Assembly (NCBI GenBank): GCA_013398615.1
Contig: VZSR01003371.1
Coordinates: 611,785 to 675,784, forward strand
Direction of reading: 5' to 3'
Source of the DNA: Brachypodius melanocephalos
Taxonomy: Eukaryota; Chordata; Aves; Passeriformes; Pycnonotidae
Length of the DNA: 64,000 bases
In this document: in pieces, positions 34,877-45,762 of the stretch
Layout of the letters: each line of letters begins with the position of its first letter
Position numbering within the stretch: position 1 is the stretch's first letter
The notes under the pieces: model-generated
What the model was told of the DNA's origin: nothing
The model's input: only the letters and a program-made list of their open reading frames with translations
The model's database searches: none
Made by a program: the position numbers and the translations under genes

Positions 34877-37216
34877 GAAGAGAAAAATGTTGCGAAGTGG
34901 AGTTTGCCCTGGTCAAAGGATTAATAGGAGTGGGGATTTTGGCTCTTTGCCCTGGGGAGCAGCTAGAAGAGAAAAGGTAGAATAAGCAGTGGGATGTCTT
35001 GAAATGTCTGTGAGGTGACTCCAGGGTGAGTTTGGCCAGATTACATTTCATGTGCATACCAAGGAAGAACCTCAGGGCACTGGGGGGCTGAAGACCTTCC
35101 AAACAAAAGCCCTGAAGCAGCACATTTTCCACGTTCTGTCTCCCAAAAGCCTGCCTATTCATGACCAGGTCTGACCTTCAGTTTGAGAACAAATATTGTT
35201 GTGATGAGCTCCAGACTGAGCAGAGTGGAGGCTGCAGTTAGTCCCACCAGCCCAAGTCATTGGACAGTGCTACTGGCCAGGAGCTGGTGGTGGCTGCCAG
35301 AGATCCCTGGAGCCATTGAAAATGGAAAAAGTGCAACAAGACCAGGGCATTTCAATATCCCAGTTGACAGTTCCTGTCTTTTCCCACCACTTCTGCCCAT
35401 GTCTTTGGAGCTGGATGAAGAAAACTCATGGAAAACACCAGGGCAGCTCAGGCTAAGACCCTTTCCCTGGACCAGCCATAAAAGGGGGATTAGGTCAGGT
35501 CTGGCTCCTGATGGGTGTGGGGAAGAGTCCTACTGCAAATCCTGAAGATGCTCCAGCACTCTTGGACGTCAGCCTGTGCACTCCAGCAAGGAAAGAGTGC
35601 AGCTGCCTGCCAGTGCCACACAGCTGCAGACTTTGCCATGCCCAGGGAGACATCCACATCTACTTGGCCAGGCAAATCCTAGAGCTTCCTCCATGTCATA
35701 CTCCAGGCCTTCCAGACAGAGTCAAACATCGCACAGTGTCAGGGTTGGAGATCTGATGTCTTGCACCATCTCAGATTTCTTTTCACATCAGACAAGCCCA
35801 CGTTGTCCTCCCTCCCAAAGCAGGTGTTTGGTATCTGTTCTTGTGGAGGTTGTTCACCTCAGAGGAGAGGCCCACTCCCTCCACCTTCTTCTGTGAATCA
35901 CATCGATCCAGAGTTCCAATCCAGATCTGAGAGACCTCGACTGTGGACATTCCCTGGATGACAGAGCCTTGCAGACACTCATTCAGACAGTCTCTTGCTG
36001 GTTTTCCCTCTTGGGATTCTACCACCCAGGATCCCCCAAGCATCCGGCTGTCCTGCAAAAACCACCCCAGTGCTATGGAAAATACAGATGGTTTTGGGAG
36101 CCAAACTGCCACAAAGGATTCCTGTGCTTCAGGATTCCTCCCCACAGCTGGATGTGCTGCTCCCCATCAAGTCCTCTCCTCTGTGCCAGCCCTTTGCTCA
36201 GCAGAGACAGAGCAAAATGATGGTGGGACATCTGGATTCCTGCTGTTTGTGCCCAGGTGGAAGCTCATCTGGCTCCTTCCAGATCTTTACACTTTCACAA
36301 GTCTCTTATCAAAAGCTTTGTTGAGGCTCTGGGGTCTTAGCCCTGGATTGGGACAAGGGGTGCCAGGCTGGTGTTTGGGTGACATATCCTGGGAATGGCC
36401 AAGGAGGCTGGCAGCATGTTTCTTGGAGGCTCAGGCAGGGCTGATGAATTGCTCCTGTGCCATGGAACTTGGGCTTGACCATCCCCTAGCTGTCTCCACC
36501 TTGGAGCTAGTGGAATTCAGCGTGACATCCTGGCTCACGTGTCATTCTCCAAGCCCTGCCCCCAAAGTCCTCTCTAACTTGCTACCACCACAAGCTGTGG
36601 CCATGAGGATCTCAGCTCAGTTGCCCACACAAGGGGTCCACAAGTATTAGAGATGCTCTGGGATACCCAACACATGCAGCTGGACAATATGATCCAAGAT
36701 TTTTGGGAGAGCAAGGCTAGTGGTGGCAGTTCTGGAATATCTCTGGTGTCACAGGACCCCCATGTACAGAGCCCAGTCATGCTCCAGGCACATCCACACA
36801 GCAAACAGAGGACACTGATCAGCTCCAGCGGCTTCCATCCATGAGGATGTGGGCTGAGCAGGCTATCCTGGTGCCAGGGAAGGTCTTACTCTGCTGTGAG
36901 TGGGGCTGCTTTGCTCCACCACCAAGGCTGGCTGCTACTGCTGTCCCAGCAACCCAGCTGGGCTGATTCCAGCACTCTCCTCTCACCCTCAGGGTGAACA
37001 CCACAACCAGGGCACGTTGTTGTGCCTCACACAGCCCCACTTAGCTCCTGCCACCGTCTGCTGGCAGCTGGTGGCCCCAGTCCTGCTGTCACTGGTGGTG
37101 GTCACTCACCTCCGGGTTTCCATGCTCCAGAGAGGAATGGAGTTTTTGCTCTTACGCTGTTGTACAGAGAGAAGTGTACTTGGATGTAAATAAGAGCCCA
37201 GCTCTGTATGTTGATG

Positions 37217-37222
37217 ATTAAA
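37217..37222 (+). terminator. LZTS3: Possible poly(A) signal of LZTS3 (ATTAAA)
   Basis: The common variant hexamer ATTAAA is preceded by TGTA motifs (TTGGATGTAAATAAG, CTCTGTATG) that resemble CFIm sites, and followed by a G/T-rich element. As a combination this is the best-looking cleavage site in the interval. Confidence 0.4.
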
Positions 37223-40200
37223 TGGAGACAAGAAGGCTCTGTGGGTTCTCTGTTGACGAGCGGGGCCGAGCGCTGAGCGCTGCACACGGGGTGCTCAGCA
37301 CCCCGACCTGTGCCTGGCTGCAGTGGGAATCTGGGCTTCAGCACCTCCCAGGAAAGCACTCCACTTGGGATTAGCTCAGCCTGGTGTCACTCTGTCCTGC
37401 TTTGATACCTGCTGTCACCCTGAGCCAGGTTTGCAATTGCCCCCTGGTTAAGGGTGAAGTCCCCTCTGCTCGTCTGGTGTCACACCCAGACTCCATGCAG
37501 ACAGTGGCTCCCAGAGGTGTCCCCCTGAGCTCTGTCCATGGAAAGAACCATCCTGCTCTGCTCCTGCCCCTTGCAATGGCACTTTATAGCTTGCTCAAGT
37601 CAGTGAGCTCATGAGCAACATGACCAAAGATCTCTAGAGTTTTGGGCTGCATGCTTGGAGCTGTGTCCCAGCTTTCCCACAGAGAGATGATGGTGGGAAA
37701 GGGGAATGAGAGCTGGCAGGGGACTGGATTTCCCCGTGTCCCACCTGGGAATGTTTCCAGGTTCATAAAGGCCTTTCCTGTGCAAGATAGGACAGGATAG
37801 AAAGGAGTTCCTGGGTGAGGTGATCATCCCCAGCTGGTGACACCAGTGTCCTCCACAGCCATACCAATTAACTCTACACATTTCCTGTGGAGAATACGGA
37901 CCAGGGGCTGTCCCTAGGAGTTGGCATGGATACCATTCCCTTTCTTCTTGAGGAGAAGGGAGGATGCATGTCAAGCCATGCATCCTCTCGTCTTAACGCA
38001 ACTTCATGCTTCTCGTCTTCAGAGCAATAGGTCTGCTCTAGGTTAGCAGCAGACACCACTACAGGGTCCAGTCAATTGTTCTGGCCCAGTGGGAACTGTC
38101 CAGGAAAATGAACATCCTGAGAGCTGATGGTCCTGCTGGCTGCCCCCTTGGTGTCCTCTCCACAGCTCACCCCAGGGCATCCTCACACCCTCCTTACCAA
38201 GGAACCAAATTCCAAGGTGGAGGCAGCATGTTCTTTCCTTCTCCTGCTTGGGGTGCTGAAGGCATCTCCACCCACCTTTGCTCCATGAAGGCTCCTGAAG
38301 GCAGGAGGCCAGTGGGAGATCTGTGCTCCTGCAGGTGGGTGTTCAGGTGGGTCTGGGCCTTGGGCAGATGCCTTTCACTGTGCCTCTGCTCCCCAGCCAT
38401 TCTCAGCCTTCTCCAGTCCATCCCTGGGATGTGAGAGAGCCCAGCTCATTGTTAATTTAATCCAAACCTTCAGTTTAAGCCTTGAAACCCCTTTATACAA
38501 GTTACTGTTCACCAAGACCCCTTGCTAAATGTCTGTTCATGTGTTGCCTGTGCCCTGCTGCTCCTCTCTCCAGCTCTCCTGCCTCCTTTTAGATCATCCC
38601 CACCCCAGTGGAGCAGTCAGTGCCTCTCCCAGGTACATCTGGACAAGCTGGAGCCCCCACCAAGAATGGGTTATCCCAACCCTGCTCTCAGGAGCTTTCC
38701 AGAGCATTGATCCTCTCCTCTCTGACATTCCCATGGCAGTTCCATCAGCCCTCCTTTACCTCCAAGGACAACCTGGCTTCCTGCTGAAGGACATTCCCAT
38801 GGCCTGCAATCCTATGGGGTCATTGCATGGGGATTCACACCATCACCACCCAGCTCTAGAGCTCCCTGGTCCTTCCACCTTCTGGAAAAAACAGGGGTCT
38901 GAAGGGTCTGTGAGCTCCTTGGGGGCACACAGGACCCCTCAGTGTATCCAGGGGTTGGGATCACATCCAGCTGTTTGCAGATGTTGGCTTCCCAATAGGA
39001 TGTTCTATGCTGGCAGTGCAACTGCCGTCAACACCAAGCTCCTGTATTTTCAGGATAATCCTCCTCCCTGGTTTTCCCAATGACAGGGATTGTGTCAGGT
39101 CTGGAGCCTGGGACCAGGCTGTGTCTCCACAGCTCTTTCACAAATCTGTTTTCTCTGGCAGGAAGTATCTGCTTTCTGTCCCAAAGCAATAGCTCTTTCC
39201 AGGGAGATTTAAAAGGGGCTCTTCTCAACTCTGACACCTGCAGGCAAGCCAACATTCCCATAAATACCTTGGTAGCTCCAGCCCTGGCCTCAACTCCTTT
39301 GGAAAGGGATGCACGGTCCAGTCTGGCTCTAAATAACCACAGTGACCTGATCTTGGTGGCCCTGTTCATCAGGAGAGCCCAAAGCTTCCCACATCCAGCA
39401 GGCCACCAGCCTGGACACCCAGGAGGTGTGACCCACCCCCTCCTGGTGCCCATCCCATGGCTGTCACTGGGTCCCTGCAGCAGATCTTCTCCATGTGGGA
39501 GCCACTGGGGTGTCTGAGCTCACGGAGTGACGTTTGGTGACAACCAGTGGGACACAGTGGCTCTGTCATTCCTGAGAGCCAGGCTTGGAGGAGAAGGCCC
39601 CTCTTCACCCCTTTCCCGTGACTGAAAGGAGCAGAACACGTGCGGGCAGAGCTCCAGCACCGGCGCAGGAGCGTCCCAGCACCCCCCAATGCTGCACACC
39701 CGGCTGATGTGTCTATGCAGTCCCTTCCCAGGCAGCCCAGGGCCAGGGCTCCTTCTCCAAGGTGTCTTCGTTTGCACTCTCCAGGACCTGGTAATCGCTG
39801 TGAGCCCAGAGGAGCCGCGCTGGCCTTTGCCTCGCTCCGGGCACCACGTTGGGAAGGGTTTTCCCCACCCCAAACCAATGCACGTCACAGAGTCGTCCCT
39901 TCTTCAGCAGATCCATGGCTGTCCCCTCAAACCCCAGCTCCCGAGGGCGGGTGGGGCGAGGCTGCTGTCCGACTTCACCAGCAATAACAGGAGCTCCGCT
40001 GGCGCCGGGCCGTGCCCCTCTGCAGGACCTCCTGCGTGAGACCCCTCGTCCCATTCCAGACCTCTCCGAGTGTAAATTCAACCCCAGCCTCGTGCTTTCT
40101 TCCCTCTCGTTTCCTGACGCCTCGGTGTCTCTCTCTTTTCTCTTTTTCTCTCTCTCTCCTCTGACTGTGAATTCAAACCAGAAGTGTTCTGAACTCGACT

Positions 40201-40267
40201 CCGTTACTGTTCTGTTTCTGCGTCGACTGTTGCTGGTTCTCCGAACTGCGTTTAAACGAGACTTTGC

Positions 40268-40400
40268 AAAAAAAAAAAAAAAAAAAATCTAAAAAAAAAA
40301 AAAAACCTTGAAAAAAAATCTAAAAAATTATATATATATATATAAAAAAATATATATATACTTTAAAAAATAACAAAAATATTTAAAAAACAACTCCATA
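40268..40400. repeat. A-rich and (TA)n low-complexity stretch
   Basis: Poly-A blocks (A20, then A16) are followed by two (TA)n runs, TATATATATATATA and TATATATATA, and more A-rich sequence. It marks a sharp composition change from the C-rich DNA upstream. Confidence 0.9.
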
Positions 40401-40842
40401 AAGTCGGGTGTCTCTCCCCTGTCCTCTTGGTCACTTCCAAACACTGTTGTCTTGACTTTGCCTCTGGTTAAGTGTGTTTAATGACATGAGGTTGAACAAG
40501 AAAACAAAACAAAACAAAATAAAAGGGGAAAAAAAGGGGAAAAAACAGAAAAAAGAGGCAACACGCAGCATTCTGGGATTTTTTTGTACAGCCAAGGTGT
40601 ATCTGTTTCAGAGGTTCTTGTTAAAACTCCACCACACTTCCCAATCCCCTGCTGGTCTGTTGTCTGTTCCCATTGGGTTATCCAGATGTGAAGAGCTACT
40701 GCCTTTGCCATTTTCTACGGTGAATATATAAATATATCTGTACAGAGGTATGTATATATATAAATAGACATGCAGATCTATATGTATACGTATCTCCAGC
40801 TCTCCTCTCTCGACCTGACTGTGAAGGATTTTTATTGGGCAA

Positions 40843-40848
40843 AATAAA
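40843..40848 (+). terminator. Possible distal poly(A) signal
   Basis: AATAAA in 'gggcaaaataaaatggag', followed about 35 bases later by a strongly G/T-rich stretch. It is well formed, but the transcript it would end is uncertain; LZTS3 is the only upstream gene on this strand. Confidence 0.35.
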
Positions 40849-42052
40849 ATGGAGAAAGGCCCCGTTTTAAAAACAGGACTGCGTGGTTTGTTTGGCTGTG
40901 TCACAGGTGGGAGAAGGGGGAGGAACCAGGGGGATTTGGGGGATGGATCCACAGCTGGGCTGGGGAACTGGGGGGAAAGTTTCACCCTGGGTGTATCAGC
41001 ACACTCCAATCCAGCTGCAGTGGTGGGAAGGCAATTCCCCTTCCCTCCTGTGCCAAGCTTTCACTTGGAAAAGCCACATCCCTACATGGAGCATCTTTGG
41101 GGGTTCCCTGATTTCCCCAGCATGAGCCCTTCAAGTGGCTGAAGGAGTGGAAAACACTCAAAATGCAGCCAGTTTGTGTTGGATCCCAGATGTTCGGGGT
41201 GAGGGTTTGGATGCAGCCCCCAGGCCGAGGTCCATCCACCTTCCCTCATAACCAGGGAGGAAACACCACATCCAAAACGTCCTGCAGGTTTTTACTCAAA
41301 TGAAGCCCACCCAACTCAGTCAGTGTCACTAAAAGCAACAGATAAACGTTGTTTTTCTTAAAAAACTCAGCAATTCCAGCACTTTTCCCGATGGCAGCTT
41401 TATTGGAGAGGTCTCCTGCCCTCTGGTGACAAAGCCGGTGCCGCCCAGGCCAAAGTGAGTCAGGGATTCCATGAGTTCCCTCAGGATTAAAGCCTGAGGC
41501 GTCATCACCAGCGTGGCTCTCCTCCAAACCCCTGAGGCCCCCTGAAAATGGCATTTCTTCACCTGCAAGGGGATAAAAGCCTGATCTGAAGGAAGAGGTG
41601 GACAGGAAGTAAACCTGGTAGGAATATCAGGAAGGAACAAAAGTGCTATGTAAGGCTCAAGGCAATATTTAAATCATTTGTCAGTGCTGAAAGCCTGCAG
41701 TGGACAGGAGAAAGATTCCTGGGAGCAATGGAGCCGGGTTTATTGGAAATACTCAAAATCTGTGTGGACGCAGCCCTGGCCAAGGGGCTGTGGGTGGCCC
41801 TGCTGGAGGAGGGGCTCAGGCCAGACCTCCACAGGTCCAGAGTCACCCGAATTCCCCCCGTTCTCTTGGGAGAGCTGCAGTGACAGGTATCAGCTCAGAC
41901 ACGAGCCTCCCACACACGACCCCAACCCACACACGTGAGGGGGCTGGTGCCTCCCTGGGACACAAAGAGGACATCCCTGGGTGTGCACGTACCCAGGAAC
42001 GATGTCCTGTAACCACAGACTCACAGAGCCACGGAATGCTTTGGGATGGAAG

Positions 42053-42152
42053 NNNNNNNNNNNNNNNNNNNNNNNNNNNNNNNNNNNNNNNNNNNNNNNN
42101 NNNNNNNNNNNNNNNNNNNNNNNNNNNNNNNNNNNNNNNNNNNNNNNNNNNN
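42053..42152. other. Assembly gap, 100 N
   Basis: Exactly 100 N, a placeholder of unknown true length. It lies between LZTS3 and FASTKD5, where a shared UBOX5/FASTKD5 first exon and CpG-island promoter might be expected, so missing GC-rich sequence is a real possibility. Confidence 1.
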
Positions 42153-42274
42153 TCTGGAGCCAGGCTGGGAGAGCTGGGGGTGCTCACCGGGAGAAGGAAA
42201 GACTCCAGTGGGACCCCAGAGCCTCTCCCAGTGCCTAAAAGGGGCTCCAGAAGAGCTGGAGAGGGGTCTAGGAC

Positions 42275-42555
42275 AAGGGTTGAAGGTACTGGACACAGGA
42301 AATGGCTTCCCACTGCCAAAGGGCAGGGATGGTTGGGATATTGGGAAGAAATTCTTCCCTGTGAGGGTGGGGAGGCCCTGGCACAGGGTGCCCAGAGAAG
42401 CTGTGGCTACCCCTGAATCCCTGGAAGTGTTCAAGGCCAGGCTGGACAGGGCTTGGAGCAACCTGGGATAGTGGAAGGTGCCCCTGTCCCCAGCATGGGT
42501 GTGGAATGAGATAAACTTTAAATCCTTTCCCACTCAAACCATTCTGTGATCTCAA
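42275..42555 (+). mobile_element. CR1 LINE 3' fragment
   Basis: Sense copy: 'ggacacaggaaatggcttcc', 'gggatattgggaagaaattc', 'tggcacagggtgcccagag', 'gcttggagcaacctgggat', and the end 'aaaccattctgtgatctc'. The sequence starts soon after the N gap, so its 5' extent may be longer. Confidence 0.85.
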
Positions 42556-42559
42556 AAAA

Positions 42560-44320
42560 GAACAAAAAAGCAGAAACAAACCAAAAAGTGACAATTTTGC
42601 ACCCTGACATCATAACCTCTTAGGGGAATAAAATCCCTTTTCTGTTGTTCTCCTCTCCAGCCCAGGCACAGGAGTTCACTTTAGGCTGTTGGCCAAAAGG
42701 AGCTTTTTTCTCCCCAACATTTCATACCCTGTTCATTCCTCACACATCCCCAGGAGATTCCTTTTCCTCTTTGGCTATCCGTGGAAGCGCAGGGTGAGGG
42801 GTTTCCCAAAGCCCCTCCGAGTGTTCCAGAGGGAGCAAAAGCCCTGACAGCATTTTGGGATGCACCAACATCCCCTTCAACAGGGCTGAGCCCCTGGGGT
42901 GGTTGGCATCCCTCTGGGAATGTTCTTTTCCAGGTGTTTAGTGATGCTCAGCTGTGACACCTAAACAGAGGCATTTTCATGCCTGAGCAGCTCCTCAAAA
43001 GGGCATTCCCAGCCTGCAGGGCCCAGCTCAAAAACTCCCTGGGCTCTTTGGAGCTGCTGGAAGTGAAAATTCTGGAGAGACCTGCCCAGAGGTGGGAAGG
43101 AGTTTGGCTGTGTTGGGATGTGAAGTGGGAGGGGAAAGGAAAGAAGGCCAATTGCTCAAGGTGAAGAGAGGCAAATCCAGGGAAGGTGTGGGTGGAGTTG
43201 GAAGAGAACTGGGGTGGAAACTGGAAAGATCACAAAAATTTGGGCTGGGGGGGGGCAAAATAATGGAAAAAACCCACTTGAGGCAGCCCATGGCCTTTGA
43301 GGGTGCTTGGAACAGTCTTGTCCCATCCCAGCCTCGCTCTGCCGTGCATGGTCTCCTCTTTTTTGCTGGATTTGGAGCAAAGGAGGAGAGAAGCAAACTC
43401 TCCACTGCCTGGATTCCCAAATGTGTCACAGCTCCACAGTCAATCCGTGGAGGATATTCTTAGCAGCACGCGGCGCTCGCCTTCGGAGCCTTCGCCGGGG
43501 CTTTGATTCTCTGACTTTGAAGTGGGGCTGTTGTTGCTGGGAGGGGTTCTGGGAGCAGCAGTGCTCGATTTCCTGGGAAGTATCACCTTTCACAGCAGAG
43601 AGAGGTTGGTTTATATAAATAACCTGGGTTTTGTTAGCAGAAAAATAGATAAAGAGACTCAGAAGTTGAGTCAGGCAAAGAAATCACTGGGAAAGCCTCG
43701 CCTGGATAAAGCTCCTCTTGATCAAGATGATTTTTGGAGCTTGATCCAGCTCCTCTTAATGGTCCAAGCTCTGTGAGGTGCTGGAGGAGGAGATGTTGAA
43801 GGGGATTTCTCCTTCCCTCAGGCAGGTGCAGTCTGAGCCTTGTCCCCTGTCTCCAGCATCTGTCACTTGCAGCCACTTCAGGCTGGACATCACAGCCAGC
43901 AGAGCCAGGAATGATCATTTTATCAGGCATACCTTTGAGCTGAACAGGAGAGCTTTGAAATGCAGCTCTTGGCTCAGGTTTTCCTGTCCAGCTTCTGAGG
44001 AGGCTTTTCCTTTCCCTGCTCCTCAGACAAGCAGGAAGGGGCAGAGTCTCTCCTGCCTCGCACAATTTGGCTTCTCATGCTGGGATGGGACAGTCAAGCC
44101 TTGGAACAGCCTAGAGTCTGTGGGACAGAGCCTGATCTGCTCCTGGGACTGTCTCAGGGTGTTTGGAGATACAGATAAGGTGCTCAGTGGGCTGTTGAAC
44201 AGCTCACAGTATTTACTGATCATCCTGAAAACACAGTGGCCTCTCTTGTACCTTCCTCCTTGCATGGCTCTCCCCACAAATCCACATTTTGGATTGCCTT
44301 TCCTTCCCCCCAACTCTGTC
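42560..44320. other. No gene seen; one small CpG cluster
   Basis: Unique-looking sequence without recognised exons. A compact CpG cluster at 43445-43505 (GCACGCGGCGCTCGCC, TTCGGAGCCTTCGCCGG) is the only CpG-dense spot between LZTS3 and FASTKD5. It could be the edge of the shared UBOX5/FASTKD5 promoter or first exon, but no clear splice donor follows it. Confidence 0.3.
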
Positions 44321-44324
44321 CATG

Positions 44325-44470
44325 GAGCAGAGGATGCAAGATGTCCTCATCTGCTTCAGTGGAATGGGTTGCCCAGAGAAGCAGTGGATGTCCCATCCCT
44401 GGAAGTGTCCCAAGGCTTGGAGCACCCTGGGATTGTGGAAGGTGTCCCTGGATCATGGGAGATGTGGGGA
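44325..44470 (+). mobile_element. CR1 LINE internal fragment
   Basis: Retains 'gtggaatgggttgcccagag', 'gtcccatccctggaagtg' and 'gggattgtggaaggtgtccc'. Both ends have decayed. Confidence 0.7.
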
Positions 44471-44474
44471 TCCT

Positions 44475-45760
44475 TATACACCAAAAAAATCCAGTTTATG
44501 CTCAGCCAGAGTTGCACATGAACCCCTATCCCACTGTGCTGCTCACACACCCCAAACCCACCTCTTATGCTCCAAAGTGCCCATTTTGCTGCTGCAAAAC
44601 TGAATTTACCTGCCCTGATCCCATGTCTTGCTCCATCCCTGATCAGGAAGCTGTGGACACAAGCAGGGTTCCCAGGGTTGTCCATGAGGATTTATTTCCC
44701 CATGTGGGGAGCACAGAGTGTGTTGCAGTGGCAGCATCTCTGCCAGACTTTGGCTTTCCCGATTGCCCAGCTCCCTGTGGTACTGAGGGGTTTTAAGGAA
44801 GTGGATAACACCTGTGCGATGGATATTTGGGTGGGATAAGGATTTGAGAGAAAAATCTGACCTGGTGCTTTATTTTTTTTTTAATCAGCATCTGAATCGT
44901 GGTAAACAGGGCTGGTTTGGCAGCCGGTGCAGGCTGGCAGCACCCAGCTGGACTCCTACGGATTTCTCATCCTCACCCTCCGAGCTGTAGCTGCTTCAGG
45001 CAGGAGTTAGAAAGGCACCAGCCATTTTTAAGCCTCCTGTATCCTAAAACTGTGGGAAATGCTCTGAAATCTGAAGCTTAAAGCTCTGTTCCCCCTGGTT
45101 CTCAGCCTAGGATGCAGCATCACGTAATGATTTGTGTTACTTCTCCCCTGCTCTTCCCCCACTTCGCTCTGGCCACATTTCTTCATTCCTGCAACCTCCA
45201 TCTGCAGGTTCTGGGCCAGTTTTCACTCTCTGCACTGGTTCTGTGGAGATTTTGCTCCACATGCTGTCTCCAGGTGCAAAGGGTATTGTGGTACCCTGGA
45301 TATTTGGACAACTTCTCAGGTGGTGGTCAGTGATTCAGACCATGATGACCAAAGCAGCAGAATGATCTCTCTGAACACATAAAGCCTCTTGAAGCTGCAG
45401 CTCTTCTGCAAAAACACTTTTTGTTTTTATTGTTCAGAATGAAAGAAAAGCAGCTTGGGTCTTTTGAAAATGAAAAATGAGTAATTTTTTTTTTTTTCTC
45501 AACTCTCCTAGTCCGTGCCAGGTTTCTTGCGTCTGCTGAGGTCATGCCTGGCTGCCTTCTCCTCCATCCCCAGGTCACCTGGGTGCTTGTCCTGAGCTGC
45601 CTTTGCATGAGGTGACATTTCCATAGTGGCTTTGCAGGGACCCAGCTGCCCTGGCCAGGGGAGGCACTGGCACCGCCTCCCTTTGGGTAGCGTAAAGGAT
45701 TGATTAAAAACGTGCTGCCTGTGAGGTGGAGGCCACTCACTCTCCGTCTGCCCTTTTTTC
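44475..45760. other. Intron/upstream DNA before FASTKD5
   Basis: No exon supported. Ends with a pyrimidine tract and CAG acceptor (TCTGCCCTTTTTTCAG, AG at 45761-45762) that opens the FASTKD5 exon, so at least the right end is intron. Confidence 0.5.
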
Positions 45761-45762
45761 AG

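Larger units (their letters stand above)
33414..37240 (+). other. LZTS3: LZTS3 3' UTR, minimum likely extent
   Basis: No other gene or large repeat is seen after the stop codon. Candidate poly(A) signals: AATAAA at 34871-34876, and ATTAAA at 37217-37222 followed by a G/T-rich stretch (CTCTGTGGGTTCTCTGTTG), which would give a 3.8-kb UTR. Which is used cannot be told from sequence alone. Open frames inside it, such as 35943-36650, show no protein features. Confidence 0.5.
37245..41240. other. Unassigned: distal LZTS3 3' UTR or intergenic
   Basis: No coding sequence recognised. A C-rich stretch to about 40255 gives way to A-rich and AT-dinucleotide DNA at 40268-40400 and again to AT-rich sequence at 40720-40795. 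An AATAAA at 40843-40848, with a downstream GTGGTTTGTTTGGCTGTGTC element, could be a distal LZTS3 poly(A) site. Confidence 0.4.

Noticed and set aside
35943..36650. 235-codon frame in the LZTS3 3' UTR region
   Set aside because: No domain or homologue recognised, overlapped by other frames of similar length; consistent with stop-poor UTR sequence.
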